From the NCBI GenBank assembly GCA_035564555.1, contig DATMTS010000101.1, forward strand, positions 1 through 62,092: 62,092 nucleotides of DNA, read 5' to 3'. Numbering within the stretch: the stretch's first letter is position 1; the number at the start of each line of letters is the position of its first letter. The notes beneath the pieces are model-generated. The model made no database searches, had not been told where the DNA came from, and saw only the letters and a list, made by a program, of their open reading frames with translations. The position numbers and the translations under genes were made by a program. Shown one piece after another: positions 49,241-58,199 of the stretch. Source of the stretch: DATMTS01 sp035564555. GTDB taxonomy: Bacteria > Actinomycetota > Actinomycetes > Actinomycetales > Microbacteriaceae.

Positions 49241-52207
49241 GTGAGTTCCACAGCCGCAGGCAACCAGGGCGGGCGTCGCCGTGCAGCGATCTGGATCACG
49301 ATCGGGGTGATCGTCGCGGTGGTGATCGCCTTCTTCGTGTTCGCCGGCCTGTACACCGATGTGCTCTGGTACCAGCAGCTCGGCTACCTCGAGGTGCTCA
49401 CCACTCAGTGGTTCGCCGGGGCCACGCTCTTCTTCATCGGCTTCCTCGGCATGGCGCTTCCGCTCTGGTTCGCTGTGCAGCTCGCATACCGGCTGCGCCC
49501 GATGTACGCGAAACTGAACGGACAGCTCGATCGCTACCAGCAGGTCATCGAGCCGTTGCGGCGGCTGGCGATGTACGGCATCCCGGTGATCTTCGGCATT
49601 TTCGCGGGGGCCGCATCCGCCAGCCGCTGGCAGGTCGCACTGATGTGGCTGCACGGCACACCCGCGGGCACCACCGATCCGCAGTTCCATCTCGACACGT
49701 CGTTCTATCTCTTCGCACTGCCCTTCTATCGCGGCGTCGTCGGGTTCGCGTCGGCGGTCGTGATCATCGCGCTCATCGCCACGGTCGCCACGTGCTACCT
49801 GTACGGCTCCATCCGCGTCAGCGGACGCGAGGTGCGCATCACCAAGTCCGCCCGCATCCAGGTCTCGATCACCGCTGCTCTCTACCTGCTGCTTCAGGCG
49901 GTCAGCATATGGCTCGACCGGTATGCGACGCTGACCGACTCGAATGTGAACGACCTGATCAACGGCGCCGCATACACCGACGTGAACGCGACGATCCCGG
50001 CTCGCACCATCCTCGCCGGCATCGCCGTCGTCGTCGCACTGCTGTTCGTGCTCACCGCGTTCATCGGCCGGTGGCGTTTTCCCCTCGTCGGCACCGCCCT
50101 GCTGATCGTCTCCGCGATCGTCGCCGGTGGACTGTACCCCTGGGGTGTGCAGAAGTTCGAGGTCGACCCCAGCGCGAAGACGCTCGAAGCGCCATACATC
50201 AAACGCGCGATCGCCGGCACGCGAGCGGCCTACGACGTCACCGATGTCAAGGAGCAGACCTATAACGCTAAGACCGACGCGAAGGCCGGTGCGCTGCGCC
50301 AGGACGCCGATACGACGGCGAGCATCCGCATCCTCGATCCCACGGTCGTCAGCCCCGCCTTCGAGCAGCTGCAGCAGTTCAAGCAGTATTACGGGTTCCC
50401 CACCGACCTCGACGTGGACCGGTACACGATCAACGGCAAGGAGCAGGACACCGTCGTCTCGGTGCGCGAACTGAATCAGAAGGGCCTCGGCACCAGTCGC
50501 AACTGGTACAACGACACGCTCGTCTACACCCACGGCTACGGTCTGGTGGCGGCATACGGCAACAAGCGCTCCTCCGACGGGCAGCCGCAGTTCCTGGAAT
50601 CCGGCATCCCCTCCGCGGGCGCTCTCGGCTCCTATCAGCCGCGGGTGTACTTCGGCGAGGATTCGCCGACCTACTCGATCGTCGGCGGCACGACCAGCGG
50701 AAAAGACGTCGAACTCGACTACCCTGCGGGCAAGAACGGGCAGACCGCGACCTACTCCACCTTCTCCGGAAACGGCGGCCCGAAGCTCGACAACCCGTTC
50801 AACCGCCTCGTGTACGCGTTGAAGTTCCAGGACGAGCAGATCCTGCTGTCGAATGCGGTGAACAGCAAGTCGCAGATCCTCTACGACCGCAATCCGGTGA
50901 GTCGGGTGCAGAAGGCTGCTCCGTATCTCACGTTGGACTCGAATCCGTATCCGTCGATCGTGAACGGACACGTCGTCTGGATCATCGACGGCTACACCAC
51001 CAGCGACCAGTACCCGTACTCGCAGCAGCAGAGCTACAGTGACGCGATCGCCGATTCACAGACCGCGAAACTCGCCTACCCGATGGACAACATCAACTAC
51101 ATCCGCAATTCCGTCAAGGCGACGGTCGATGCGTACTCAGGCAAGGTGACGCTCTACTCGTGGGATGCCTCCGATCCGGTACTGAAGACGTGGGAGAAGA
51201 TCTTCCCCTCGACGGTCAAGCCGATGAGCGCGATGAGCGGGGCGCTGATGAGCCACGTGCGTTATCCGGAGGATCTGTTCAAGGTTCAGCGCGGCATCCT
51301 GGCGCAGTATCACGTGAGCGACCCCGGCACGTTCTTCTCCAATGAGGACGCGTGGAAGGTGCCGGACGACCCGACAAAACAGGCCGACTCCTTTCAGCCC
51401 CCGTACTACCTGACGATGCAGATGCCGGGGCAGAAGTCGCCGTCGTTCTCGCTGTATACGACCTACATCCCGCAGGCGACCAGCGAGTCGACGCGAAGCG
51501 TGCTGAAGGGCTACCTGGCGGTCGACTCCAACGCAGGGTCGACGGCGGGCACCAAGGCGAAGGGGTATGGCACGCTGCGCCTGCTCAACCTGCCTTCCGA
51601 GGAGAACATCCCCGGCCCGGGCTCGGTGCAGAACAACTTCGACTCGGACACGAGCGTCTCACAGGCACTGAACCTGCTTCGGCAGGGTTCGACCGACGTG
51701 ATCAACGGAAACCTCCTTACACTTCCCGTCGGAGGCGGTCTGCTCTACGTGGAGCCGGTGTACATCAGGTCAAAGGGTACGACCAGTTATCCGCTGCTGC
51801 AGAAGGTGCTCGTGGCCTTCGGTGACAACATCGCGTTCGAAGACACCCTCGACGGCGCGCTCGACGTGCTGTTCGGCGGCAATTCGGGTGCGAATGCGGG
51901 CGACACGAATACGCAGCCCACCACGCCGCCCACCAGCGGAACCGGTGGAACAGGTGGAACCGGGGGAGTATCGGGCAACGGCACGAGCAACAACCCGGCA
52001 CTGCAGGCTGCGCTCGACGATGCCAAGCAGGCGCTCGCCGATCGCGAGGCGGCATTGAAGAAGGGCGACTGGACGGCGTACGGCGCGGCCGACACCCGGC
52101 TGCAGAAGGACATCGCGGCGGCTCTTGCCGCTTCGACGCAGTCGACCTCGACGCCGAAGTCCACGTCGACCTCGAAGCCCACGTCGACCCCGACACCGAG
52201 CAAGTAG
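49241..52207 (+). CDS. UPF0182 large membrane protein
   Basis: A 988-residue protein from GTG 49241 with AAGGA 8 nt upstream; the frame is open for ten more codons. Seven membrane helices occupy residues 15-300 (first WITIGVIVAVVIAFFVFAGLYTD in part). A large extracellular domain follows (about 310-900), with YGFPTDLDVDRYTINGKEQD, YFGEDSPTYSIVGG and VVWIIDGYTTSDQYPYS-like family motifs. The tail is Gly/Thr/Ser/Pro-rich and likely spans the wall. Function unknown although the family is near-universal in actinobacteria. Gap of 139 nt after the PDZ-Lon gene contains TAGGAT near 49166 as a possible -10. Confidence 0.92.
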   Translation: MSSTAAGNQGGRRRAAIWITIGVIVAVVIAFFVFAGLYTDVLWYQQLGYLEVLTTQWFAGATLFFIGFLGMALPLWFAVQLAYRLRPMYAKLNGQLDRYQQVIEPLRRLAMYGIPVIFGIFAGAASASRWQVALMWLHGTPAGTTDPQFHLDTSFYLFALPFYRGVVGFASAVVIIALIATVATCYLYGSIRVSGREVRITKSARIQVSITAALYLLLQAVSIWLDRYATLTDSNVNDLINGAAYTDVNATIPARTILAGIAVVVALLFVLTAFIGRWRFPLVGTALLIVSAIVAGGLYPWGVQKFEVDPSAKTLEAPYIKRAIAGTRAAYDVTDVKEQTYNAKTDAKAGALRQDADTTASIRILDPTVVSPAFEQLQQFKQYYGFPTDLDVDRYTINGKEQDTVVSVRELNQKGLGTSRNWYNDTLVYTHGYGLVAAYGNKRSSDGQPQFLESGIPSAGALGSYQPRVYFGEDSPTYSIVGGTTSGKDVELDYPAGKNGQTATYSTFSGNGGPKLDNPFNRLVYALKFQDEQILLSNAVNSKSQILYDRNPVSRVQKAAPYLTLDSNPYPSIVNGHVVWIIDGYTTSDQYPYSQQQSYSDAIADSQTAKLAYPMDNINYIRNSVKATVDAYSGKVTLYSWDASDPVLKTWEKIFPSTVKPMSAMSGALMSHVRYPEDLFKVQRGILAQYHVSDPGTFFSNEDAWKVPDDPTKQADSFQPPYYLTMQMPGQKSPSFSLYTTYIPQATSESTRSVLKGYLAVDSNAGSTAGTKAKGYGTLRLLNLPSEENIPGPGSVQNNFDSDTSVSQALNLLRQGSTDVINGNLLTLPVGGGLLYVEPVYIRSKGTTSYPLLQKVLVAFGDNIAFEDTLDGALDVLFGGNSGANAGDTNTQPTTPPTSGTGGTGGTGGVSGNGTSNNPALQAALDDAKQALADREAALKKGDWTAYGAADTRLQKDIAAALAASTQSTSTPKSTSTSKPTSTPTPSK

Positions 52208-52243
52208 CGCGGCGGGTCGGCGACTGCAGAGCGGCCGGGAGCG

Positions 52244-53641
52244 TCAGCTCCGCTGTTCGCGCGGATGCCATCCGATCAGCAGACCGAGATGCGCGACCGC
52301 GAAGGCGGTGGCGACGCCGATCACCAGCAGCCAACTCGGCGCAGTCGTGCCACCCGCGAACGCGACGCCGATCAGTGTGGTCGCCAGAATCGCGCCGATG
52401 TAGCGCGAGGTCTGGAACATGCCGGCGGCTACCCCGGCATCCTGCGGTCGGGCCGAGGCGTAGAGTGCCTGATTCATTGCGATGCTGACCACGCAGTACG
52501 GCAGGCCCATTCCGGCCGTGAGCAGCAAGACCACCACCGGCGCCGTGGTCACGCCGGCGACCGCGAGAAGACCGGCACCGACGACCAGGGCCGAGCCTCC
52601 GGCAAGCAAGGTGACGCGTACTCCGCGCCGCTCGATCACGCGGGCCGCCAGCGGGGTGACCACGATCGTCACGGCGGCAAGCGGGAACATCAGGATCCCG
52701 GCGATGCCTGCCGAATATCCACCGTGCTCCTGCAGCAGTTGCGGCAGGCCGAAGAAGGCGCAGTAGTAGATCAGATTGAACAACGCGAAGCACAGGTAGA
52801 CCATCATCAGCGACCGGTTCGCTCCCAGCAGCCGCAAGTCGAGGAACGGAGTGTCAAAGGTCAGCTCACGCCAGACGAAGAGCGCCCCGGCGACGACGGC
52901 CACCGGCAGCAGCCACCAGATCGGCGTCGGTCGCAGGCCGAGCAGAAAGACCAGCAGCGCAACGAGCGTGGCGATGAACGCGAGGATGCCCGGGATGTCG
53001 GATGCCGCGACGATCGACCCGAGCGGCTGACGCTGCACCGCAGGATCCCTGGGGGCGAAAACGAGTACGCCGGCGAATGCGAGAGCGGCCAACGGGATGT
53101 TGATCCAGAAGATCGCCTGCCACCCCAGCGTGCTCACCAGCAGGCCGCCGAGCACCGGGCCCACCGCCGCGCCCGCCGTGTTCGCGATCTGCACCCGCCC
53201 GAGCAGCCTCGGTGTGCTGGTGCCGGAGCCACGCGTGATCGACCGCATCATGGCGATCGCCGAGGGGAACGCCGTCGCGGTGCCGATCGCCAGGAACACG
53301 CGACCCGCGCAGACCAGTGCGAAGCTCGGGGCGAACGGCGTCAGGGCGCACACTATGGCGACGACGATCATGCCGAACAGGAACAGCCGTCTGGGGCCGA
53401 ATCGGTCGGCGAGCCGGCCCATCAAAGGCTGTCCCGCCGCGGAGGCCAGATAGAACGCCGTGATGACCCACGTCACCACGGACACCGTGAGAGCGAAATG
53501 CCGTTGCAATTCGACAAGGGCGACGGCGATCATCGACGAGTTGAGCGGATTGAGTGCCGTGCCGAGGCTGAGCGAGGCGATGGTCAGACCGGTACGCGGG
53601 TTCGGCCGCCGTGCTGCAAGGCCGCCGGTCTCTGTCGTCAC
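52244..53641 (-). CDS. MFS transporter, DHA2-like drug exporter
   Basis: A 465-residue transporter with 12-14 predicted helices. Motif A GRLADRFGPRRLFL lies in the second-third helix loop; VQIANTAGAAVGPVLGGLL is the exporter motif C region, and NPLNSSMIAVAL the first-helix motif. It is a proton antiporter of unknown substrate. GTG 53641 has TAGGCT exactly 6 nt upstream and no ribosome site, so it is predicted leaderless. Divergent from an NmrA-like gene across 60 bp. Confidence 0.9.
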   Translation of the reverse strand: MTTETGGLAARRPNPRTGLTIASLSLGTALNPLNSSMIAVALVELQRHFALTVSVVTWVITAFYLASAAGQPLMGRLADRFGPRRLFLFGMIVVAIVCALTPFAPSFALVCAGRVFLAIGTATAFPSAIAMMRSITRGSGTSTPRLLGRVQIANTAGAAVGPVLGGLLVSTLGWQAIFWINIPLAALAFAGVLVFAPRDPAVQRQPLGSIVAASDIPGILAFIATLVALLVFLLGLRPTPIWWLLPVAVVAGALFVWRELTFDTPFLDLRLLGANRSLMMVYLCFALFNLIYYCAFFGLPQLLQEHGGYSAGIAGILMFPLAAVTIVVTPLAARVIERRGVRVTLLAGGSALVVGAGLLAVAGVTTAPVVVLLLTAGMGLPYCVVSIAMNQALYASARPQDAGVAAGMFQTSRYIGAILATTLIGVAFAGGTTAPSWLLVIGVATAFAVAHLGLLIGWHPREQRS

Positions 53642-53701
53642 CGGATCAGCCTAGGGCGCGTACTCCGCGCGCGGTTCGCGGACGCGCGATAGCGTTTCCC
53701 C
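53642..53701. promoter_or_regulatory. 60-bp divergent leaderless promoter region (MFS / NmrA-like)
   Basis: Minus strand: TAGGCT (53653-53648) ends 6 nt before GTG 53641. Plus strand: TAGCGT (53690-53695) ends 6 nt before GTG 53702. Neither start has a Shine-Dalgarno. Confidence 0.55.
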
Positions 53702-54580
53702 GTGCGGAACGTACTCGTCGTCGGTGCCACCGGTTACCTCGGGCGTCGGCTCGTCGCCGAGCTTGCGGCATCCGGATGCCGGGTGCGGGCTCTTCTCCGG
53801 CGTCCCGATCAGGCTGCACTGGTGCCCCAGGCACACGAGACCGTGTTCGGGCAGGTCACCGAACCCGACAGCCTGGCGGGCATCGCGGACGGAGTGGACA
53901 CCGTGATCTCGAGCCTGGGAATCACCCGCCAGCGCGACGGCGTCGGCTACGAGCAGGTCGACCATCTGGGCAATCTCGCCGTGCTGCGCCGGGCGGAACG
54001 CGCGGGCGTTTCGCGCTTCATGTACGTCTCTGTGCTGCACGGTGAGGAAATGCGCCGCTCAGTGGCGCTGGCGGCGGCGAAGGAGCGGTTCGTCGACGAA
54101 CTCAGGGCGTCGCCGGTCTCTTCCACCGTCGTGCGCCCGACCGGGTTCTTCTCCGACATGGCGGATTTTCTGACCATGGCGCGAAAGGGTACCGTGACGC
54201 TCTTCGGCGACGGCACGAATCGCATGAATCCGATCTCGGGGCGCGATCTCGCCCGGGAGTGCATCGTCGCGGCGGAATCGGCGAGGGGCGATGACGAGTT
54301 CTCGGTAGGAGGCCCGGACGTGCTGAGCCACGAAGAGATCGCGCAGCTCGCCTTCGCAGCGCTCGGGCGGCCCGTACGGCTGCGGCACGTGCCGCAGCCG
54401 CTGATCTCCACCGCGGTGCGCGTGCTGTCGGCGGTCTCGAGTCAGCGAGTGTACGGGCCGGTGCAATTCCTTGCCGCGGCGCTCTCGCGCGACATGGTGG
54501 CGAGGCAGACCGGTTCCGATCATCTGGCCGACGACTTCGCCTCTCACCTGCCCGGCACACCCGGTACGGCGTTACGATGA
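53702..54580 (+). CDS. NmrA-like / atypical SDR NAD(P)-binding protein
   Basis: A 292-residue atypical SDR. N-terminal NVLVVGATGYLGRRLVAEL is the GxxGxxG Rossmann motif; DTVISSLGITRQRDG and FMYVSVLHG follow, and VVRPTGFFSDM and GDGTNRMNPISGRDLA are complex-I NDUFA9-like / NmrA-like segments. It lacks an obvious catalytic Tyr-Lys pair, so it may be a redox sensor or an oxidoreductase on quinone-like substrates. Divergent from an MFS exporter. A 114-residue gene follows 22 nt later. Confidence 0.78.
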   Translation: MRNVLVVGATGYLGRRLVAELAASGCRVRALLRRPDQAALVPQAHETVFGQVTEPDSLAGIADGVDTVISSLGITRQRDGVGYEQVDHLGNLAVLRRAERAGVSRFMYVSVLHGEEMRRSVALAAAKERFVDELRASPVSSTVVRPTGFFSDMADFLTMARKGTVTLFGDGTNRMNPISGRDLARECIVAAESARGDDEFSVGGPDVLSHEEIAQLAFAALGRPVRLRHVPQPLISTAVRVLSAVSSQRVYGPVQFLAAALSRDMVARQTGSDHLADDFASHLPGTPGTALR

Positions 54581-54602
54581 CCCGGAAACCGAGGAGGTCA
54601 TC

Positions 54603-54947
54603 ATGGCTGAGAAGGAGCACGAACTGCACACCGTAGCCGGTGTTCAGCACTACGCGGCGCAGTTCGCCAAGCTCGCGGTATCACTCCAGGACGACGATGC
54701 GCTGGCGCAGAGTCTGATCGAGGCGGTGCACAGCGGGAGCAGTGCCGAGGTCGAACGCGCGCTCGCCGCGGCGGGGGTCGACGCACGCGTGTCGTTGACG
54801 ACGGTCGACGAGTCCGGTGGAGGCGGGGAGCCCGGGATCGCGGCCGCGGCCCGGACGGGCACGACGACCGTGACCGTCACCGTGAAGATCGGCATCGGTC
54901 CGTTCAACGTGTCGTTCTCGTATGCGAAGGAGAAGAAGACCAACTGA
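54603..54947 (+). CDS. Orphan 114-residue protein with Thr/Val-rich C-terminus
   Basis: ATG 54603 has a strong GAGGAGG ribosome site, so this is a real gene despite lacking a recognised family. Residues 1-65 are helical and charged (HTVAGVQHYAAQFAKLAVSL; EAVHSGSSAEVERALAAAGV). A Gly linker (SGGGGEPG) follows, then an amphipathic beta segment rich in Thr and Val (GTTTVTVTVKIGIGPFNVSF) and a Lys-rich end. No Cys, no signal peptide. Its last 44 nt overlap the 3' end of the GT87 gene on the other strand. Function unknown. Confidence 0.75.
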   Translation: MAEKEHELHTVAGVQHYAAQFAKLAVSLQDDDALAQSLIEAVHSGSSAEVERALAAAGVDARVSLTTVDESGGGGEPGIAAAARTGTTTVTVTVKIGIGPFNVSFSYAKEKKTN

Positions 54948-56169
54948 CTCGGATCGGGCCGGCGACGGTGATGAGCGACCACAACGACCAGCCGAGCACC
55001 GCGAGCAGCACGAGGTTGCGTGCCGTGAGCACGAGCAGCAACCCGGGGTCGGTCCTCAGCAGGGAGCCGTACAGATACGGGTAGAAGCCCTGGGTGAGCG
55101 TGGCGGCCGCAGCGACGAGGACGGCCGGGATCCGGAAGCGGCGGCCCTGATGGACGAGCCCGATCACGACCGGCGCGGCGAACCATAGCAGATACTGCGG
55201 GGAGCCGACCTTGTTGAAGACCACCATCGCCGTGACGAGGGCCAGCGTCAGCGGCGGCAACAGTTGCGACGTGCCGACGCCGGCCCGCGTCGCTCTGACC
55301 CCGAGAGCGACGAGGGCGATCACCGCCACGGCGAGCAGCGGGGTCATCAGCATCGCCGCCAGTTGCACGCCGTGTCCGCTGACCTCGAACGTGTTCAGGC
55401 TCCGGTCGTAGTACACGGCGGCACCCGATCGGCCCGCAGACGCCTGCCACATCCAACCGGTGCTGACGGGTGCCTCGACCTGCAGGCCGCGGTCGGCCTG
55501 CGCGGTGACGAAGCTGTACACGTTCGCCCCGGCCCCGAGGATCAATGCGACCACCACCACCGCCGCGCTCGTCAGAACGGCGGTCACGGCGACGACGCGT
55601 CGATTCCGGCTCGCGACCACGAGCGCGACGAGCACGGCCGCAGGCCACACCTTGATCCAGGTGGCGATGGTCAGCAGCACCGCGGCCGACCGTGGTCGTG
55701 AGCCGAGCCACAGCAATGCCAGGATCACCAGCGGCACCGATATCGTGTCGAGCCGCGATACCGCGATCGGGCCCAGCAGCACGCTGAAGCCGAGCCACCA
55801 CCACGCGGCACGAACCCGGCGGTGATCACCCCGGACGGTCAGCGCGGCGAACCCCACGGCATCCGCTGCCACCACGAGCACCAACCAGCCGGCGATGTAT
55901 CCGGAGTTGCCGAAGACCAGGGGAGCCAGGATCGGTGCCCAGGCCAGCAGCGGATATACCCACGGTCCGTCGATGCCGGGAACGAATCCGCGTTCCGCGT
56001 GCAAGGCCAGCGGCCGGTAGATGGAACCGACATCGCCGAGTGCGCCCTGCGACGCGAGCAGGGCGAGACCGATCACCACAATGTGCACGACCACGAACGC
56101 AGACCACTGCGCGACGCGACTGTCGATCAGTCGGTGCACACGGGACCGGGGGGTGGGAAGCGAGGTCAT
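54904..56169 (-). CDS. GT87-like mannosyltransferase (DUF2029)
   Basis: A 421-residue polytopic GT-C protein with about ten membrane helices. The first loop has GSIYRPLALHAERGFVPGIDG, and PLLAWAPILAPLVFGN, IATWIKVWPAAVLVAL and VFNKVGSPQYLLWFAAP (given in parts) are the DUF2029/GT87 hallmarks (the KVWP and SPQY motifs). Such enzymes add mannose from polyprenyl-phosphomannose to phosphatidylinositol mannosides or lipoglycans. The last residues (SSSPSHTRTTR) are antisense to the convergent small gene. Confidence 0.82.
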   Translation of the reverse strand: MTSLPTPRSRVHRLIDSRVAQWSAFVVVHIVVIGLALLASQGALGDVGSIYRPLALHAERGFVPGIDGPWVYPLLAWAPILAPLVFGNSGYIAGWLVLVVAADAVGFAALTVRGDHRRVRAAWWWLGFSVLLGPIAVSRLDTISVPLVILALLWLGSRPRSAAVLLTIATWIKVWPAAVLVALVVASRNRRVVAVTAVLTSAAVVVVALILGAGANVYSFVTAQADRGLQVEAPVSTGWMWQASAGRSGAAVYYDRSLNTFEVSGHGVQLAAMLMTPLLAVAVIALVALGVRATRAGVGTSQLLPPLTLALVTAMVVFNKVGSPQYLLWFAAPVVIGLVHQGRRFRIPAVLVAAAATLTQGFYPYLYGSLLRTDPGLLLVLTARNLVLLAVLGWSLWSLITVAGPIRVSWSSSPSHTRTTR

Positions 56170-56203
56170 ACCGTCATGCTAGGCGGCCGGGCTCGGCGTC
56201 TGA

Positions 56204-57496
56204 TCACGGGCCGTCATCATCCGCCCCGCGCCGACGCTCTCGCGTGCGCAGCACGATCGTGCGCCCGGCGAGCCCGACCACGAACATCCCGAGCCCGCTC
56301 AGAACCGACACGGTGGGCAGTGTCGCGATCAACACCGCGCAGCCGATCATTCCTACAAGGAACAGCCCGCGCGGCCATCGGCGCTGACCGGCAGGCTGGG
56401 TGAAGGCCGAGGCGTTCGCGATGCCGTAGTAGACGAGCACACCGAACGATGAGAAACCGATGACTCCGCGCAGGTCGGTGAACAGGAGCAGCACGCACAC
56501 GACGGCCGCCAGGGCGACCTCGGCGTGATGCGGAACGGCGTAGCGCGGGTGCACCGCCGCCAGCCACCGAGGAAGGTCTCGATTGCGGGCCATCGCGAGC
56601 CCGGTACGTCCGATCCCGGCGATCAGGGCGAGCAGGGCTCCGAGGCTGGCCACGCAGGCGCCGACGCGGACGACGGGCGACAGGTATCCCGCCCCGGCCG
56701 CACGCACCGCCTCGGTCAGCGGTGCGGAGGCGTGCGCGAGTCGTTCCGGCCCCGCCCCGACGAGAGCGGCAGCCCCGATCACGAGGTACACCCCGATCGC
56801 CACAGCCAGCGCGATGCTTATCGCACGGGGGATCGTGCGCGCGGGGTCGCGCACCTCCTCACCCATGGTGGCGATGCGCGCATAGCCGGCGAACGCGAAG
56901 AACAGCAGGCCGGCCGACTGCAGGATGCCGTAGGCGCCCTCCGCGAAAGGGTTCGCGGCGCCCAGGTTCCGAAAGTCGGCGCTTCCGCCGAGCACGATTC
57001 CCGCCAGCACGACGGCAAGCGCGGCCAAAGAGATGGTCACGAGCACTCGGGTCAGGGCCGCCGTCTTCGTCACTCCCCGGTAGTTCAAGGCGGTCAGCGC
57101 GATTACGCCGCAGATGGCGACGAGGCGTTGCAGCCAGGTCGGCCCGGGGACGGCGTACGAAGCGAAAGTGAGTGCCATCGCGGCGCATGAGGCGGTCTTC
57201 CCGACGACGAAACCCCAGCCTGCAGTGAAGCCCCACCACTCGCCCAGACGCTCCCGCCCGTATACGTAGGTGCCGCCGGAGGTCGGATAGACGGCCGCGA
57301 GTTGAGCGGAGGCGGAGGCATTGCAATACGCGATGACGGCGGCGATCAGCAATCCGATCAGCAGCCCACTGCCTGCCGCGCTCGCCGCAGGTCCGAACGC
57401 GGCGAAGACGCCGGCGCCGATCATCGAACCGAGCCCGATGAACACGGCGTCGCCGAGTCCCAGCCTCCGTGCGAGGTGCGCGTGGTCGGCGATCAT
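56204..57496 (-). CDS. APC-superfamily amino acid permease
   Basis: A 430-residue permease of 11-12 helices, starting at ATG 57496 with GAGAGGAG upstream. The first helix has GLGSMIGAGVFAAFGPAA, the unwound GxG motif for substrate amino and carboxyl groups. FFAFAGYARIATMGEEVRDP is the conserved helix-6 region and NYRGVTKTAALT the following family segment. It imports an amino acid or amine by ion coupling. No pathway context is visible in the flanking genes, although an agmatine-degrading operon lies 1 kb away. Confidence 0.9.
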   Translation of the reverse strand: MIADHAHLARRLGLGDAVFIGLGSMIGAGVFAAFGPAASAAGSGLLIGLLIAAVIAYCNASASAQLAAVYPTSGGTYVYGRERLGEWWGFTAGWGFVVGKTASCAAMALTFASYAVPGPTWLQRLVAICGVIALTALNYRGVTKTAALTRVLVTISLAALAVVLAGIVLGGSADFRNLGAANPFAEGAYGILQSAGLLFFAFAGYARIATMGEEVRDPARTIPRAISIALAVAIGVYLVIGAAALVGAGPERLAHASAPLTEAVRAAGAGYLSPVVRVGACVASLGALLALIAGIGRTGLAMARNRDLPRWLAAVHPRYAVPHHAEVALAAVVCVLLLFTDLRGVIGFSSFGVLVYYGIANASAFTQPAGQRRWPRGLFLVGMIGCAVLIATLPTVSVLSGLGMFVVGLAGRTIVLRTRERRRGADDDGP

Positions 57497-57793
57497 CCGC
57501 GCTCTCCTCTCCACCCACCGATGCGCGGGCGGAGCCACTGTACCGGGCCGCGGCGAGGAGCGCGTGCGACGACACAGTATGCGCATTCGGCGCTAACGGC
57601 CGGGTGTCGCCGGTTCACGGGGGAGCGGGGCGCCGAATGGCCGCTCCTGCGAAAGCCAGCGGGTGTTCTGCGACTCCGGGCCTGACCGTTGAGCGCAGAT
57701 GTTGTCGGTGTTCTCCTTTCTCTGATCAGCCAGGGCGTGGCCGGCTCGGCCGCCCGAACTCGCCCGGTATGGCGAGATTATCTGCTTATGTGG
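57497..57793. other. Non-coding stretch upstream of the MerR regulator
   Basis: About 300 bp with no convincing gene; short frames here lack ribosome sites and the codon bias of their neighbours. The right end becomes AT-rich (from about 57770). It presumably holds the promoters of the APC permease and of the MerR gene. Confidence 0.6.
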
Positions 57794-57827
57794 TTGCATA
57801 TCCGTTGTACATACGGAAGAATAAAAA
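57794..57827 (+). promoter_or_regulatory. Candidate MerR-type promoter with dyad in the spacer
   Basis: TTGCAT (57794-57799) and AATAAA (57820-57825) are separated by 20 bp, longer than the usual 17. Between them TCCGT-N7-ACGGA (57801-57817) forms a dyad. A long spacer with a central dyad is the classical MerR-regulated layout; the merR-like start is 24 nt downstream. Confidence 0.5.
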
Positions 57828-57848
57828 GACAATTACTCGAAGGAAATT

Positions 57849-58148
57849 GTGAGGATGACGGAACGTGACACGACGACCCCCGTCTACAGCATCGCCGTCG
57901 TGGCCGAGCTGGTGGGAATCCCGGAGGCGACGCTGCGGCTGTTCGAACGCAAGGGACTGCTTCGACCCTCGCGGACGGAAGGCGGCACACGGCGCTACAG
58001 CGACGACGACCTGGCGCGACTGAGGCGCGTCGCCGGCCTGCGGGAGAAGGGGATCAACCTCGCCGGAATCGGACGGGTGCTCGACCTGGAAGACGAGAAC
58101 CAAGGTCTGCGCGACGAACTCGGCGCCGACGACGATTCGCACGAGTGA
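57849..58148 (+). CDS. HspR-like MerR-family regulator
   Basis: A 99-residue protein. The HTH_MerR domain (15-82) reads YSIAVVAELVGIPEATLRLF, ERKGLLRPSRTEGGTRRYSD and REKGINLAGIGRVLDLE, and the GINLAGI segment is characteristic of HspR heat-shock repressors. HspR usually sits with dnaK-grpE-dnaJ, none of which is here. GTG 57849 follows GAAGGA closely; ATG 57855 is the alternative. It is likely autoregulated through the upstream dyad. It lies 51 nt before a DUF7882 gene. Confidence 0.88.
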   Translation: MRMTERDTTTPVYSIAVVAELVGIPEATLRLFERKGLLRPSRTEGGTRRYSDDDLARLRRVAGLREKGINLAGIGRVLDLEDENQGLRDELGADDDSHE

Positions 58149-58199
58149 CGGGTCGGACGCCGCGTTCCGGCATCCTCGACTTCACGAAGGGAGGAAACG

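Noticed and set aside
48827..50971. A 714-codon open frame antisense to the PDZ-Lon and UPF0182 genes
   Set aside because: No motifs or ribosome site; both plus-strand genes belong to well-conserved families.
57801..57817. A classical HAIR operator for the HspR-like protein
   Set aside because: The dyad has 5-bp arms TCCGT/ACGGA, not the CTTGAGT-N7-ACTCAAG consensus, so it is reported only as a generic MerR-type dyad.
57593..57832. A 79-codon minus-strand frame upstream of the MerR gene
   Set aside because: No ribosome site, atypical codon use and no conserved-looking segment; it covers the AT-rich promoter region.
57770..57848. AT-rich island as a phage or element attachment site
   Set aside because: No integrase, tRNA or flanking direct repeat; a promoter with an operator explains the base composition.
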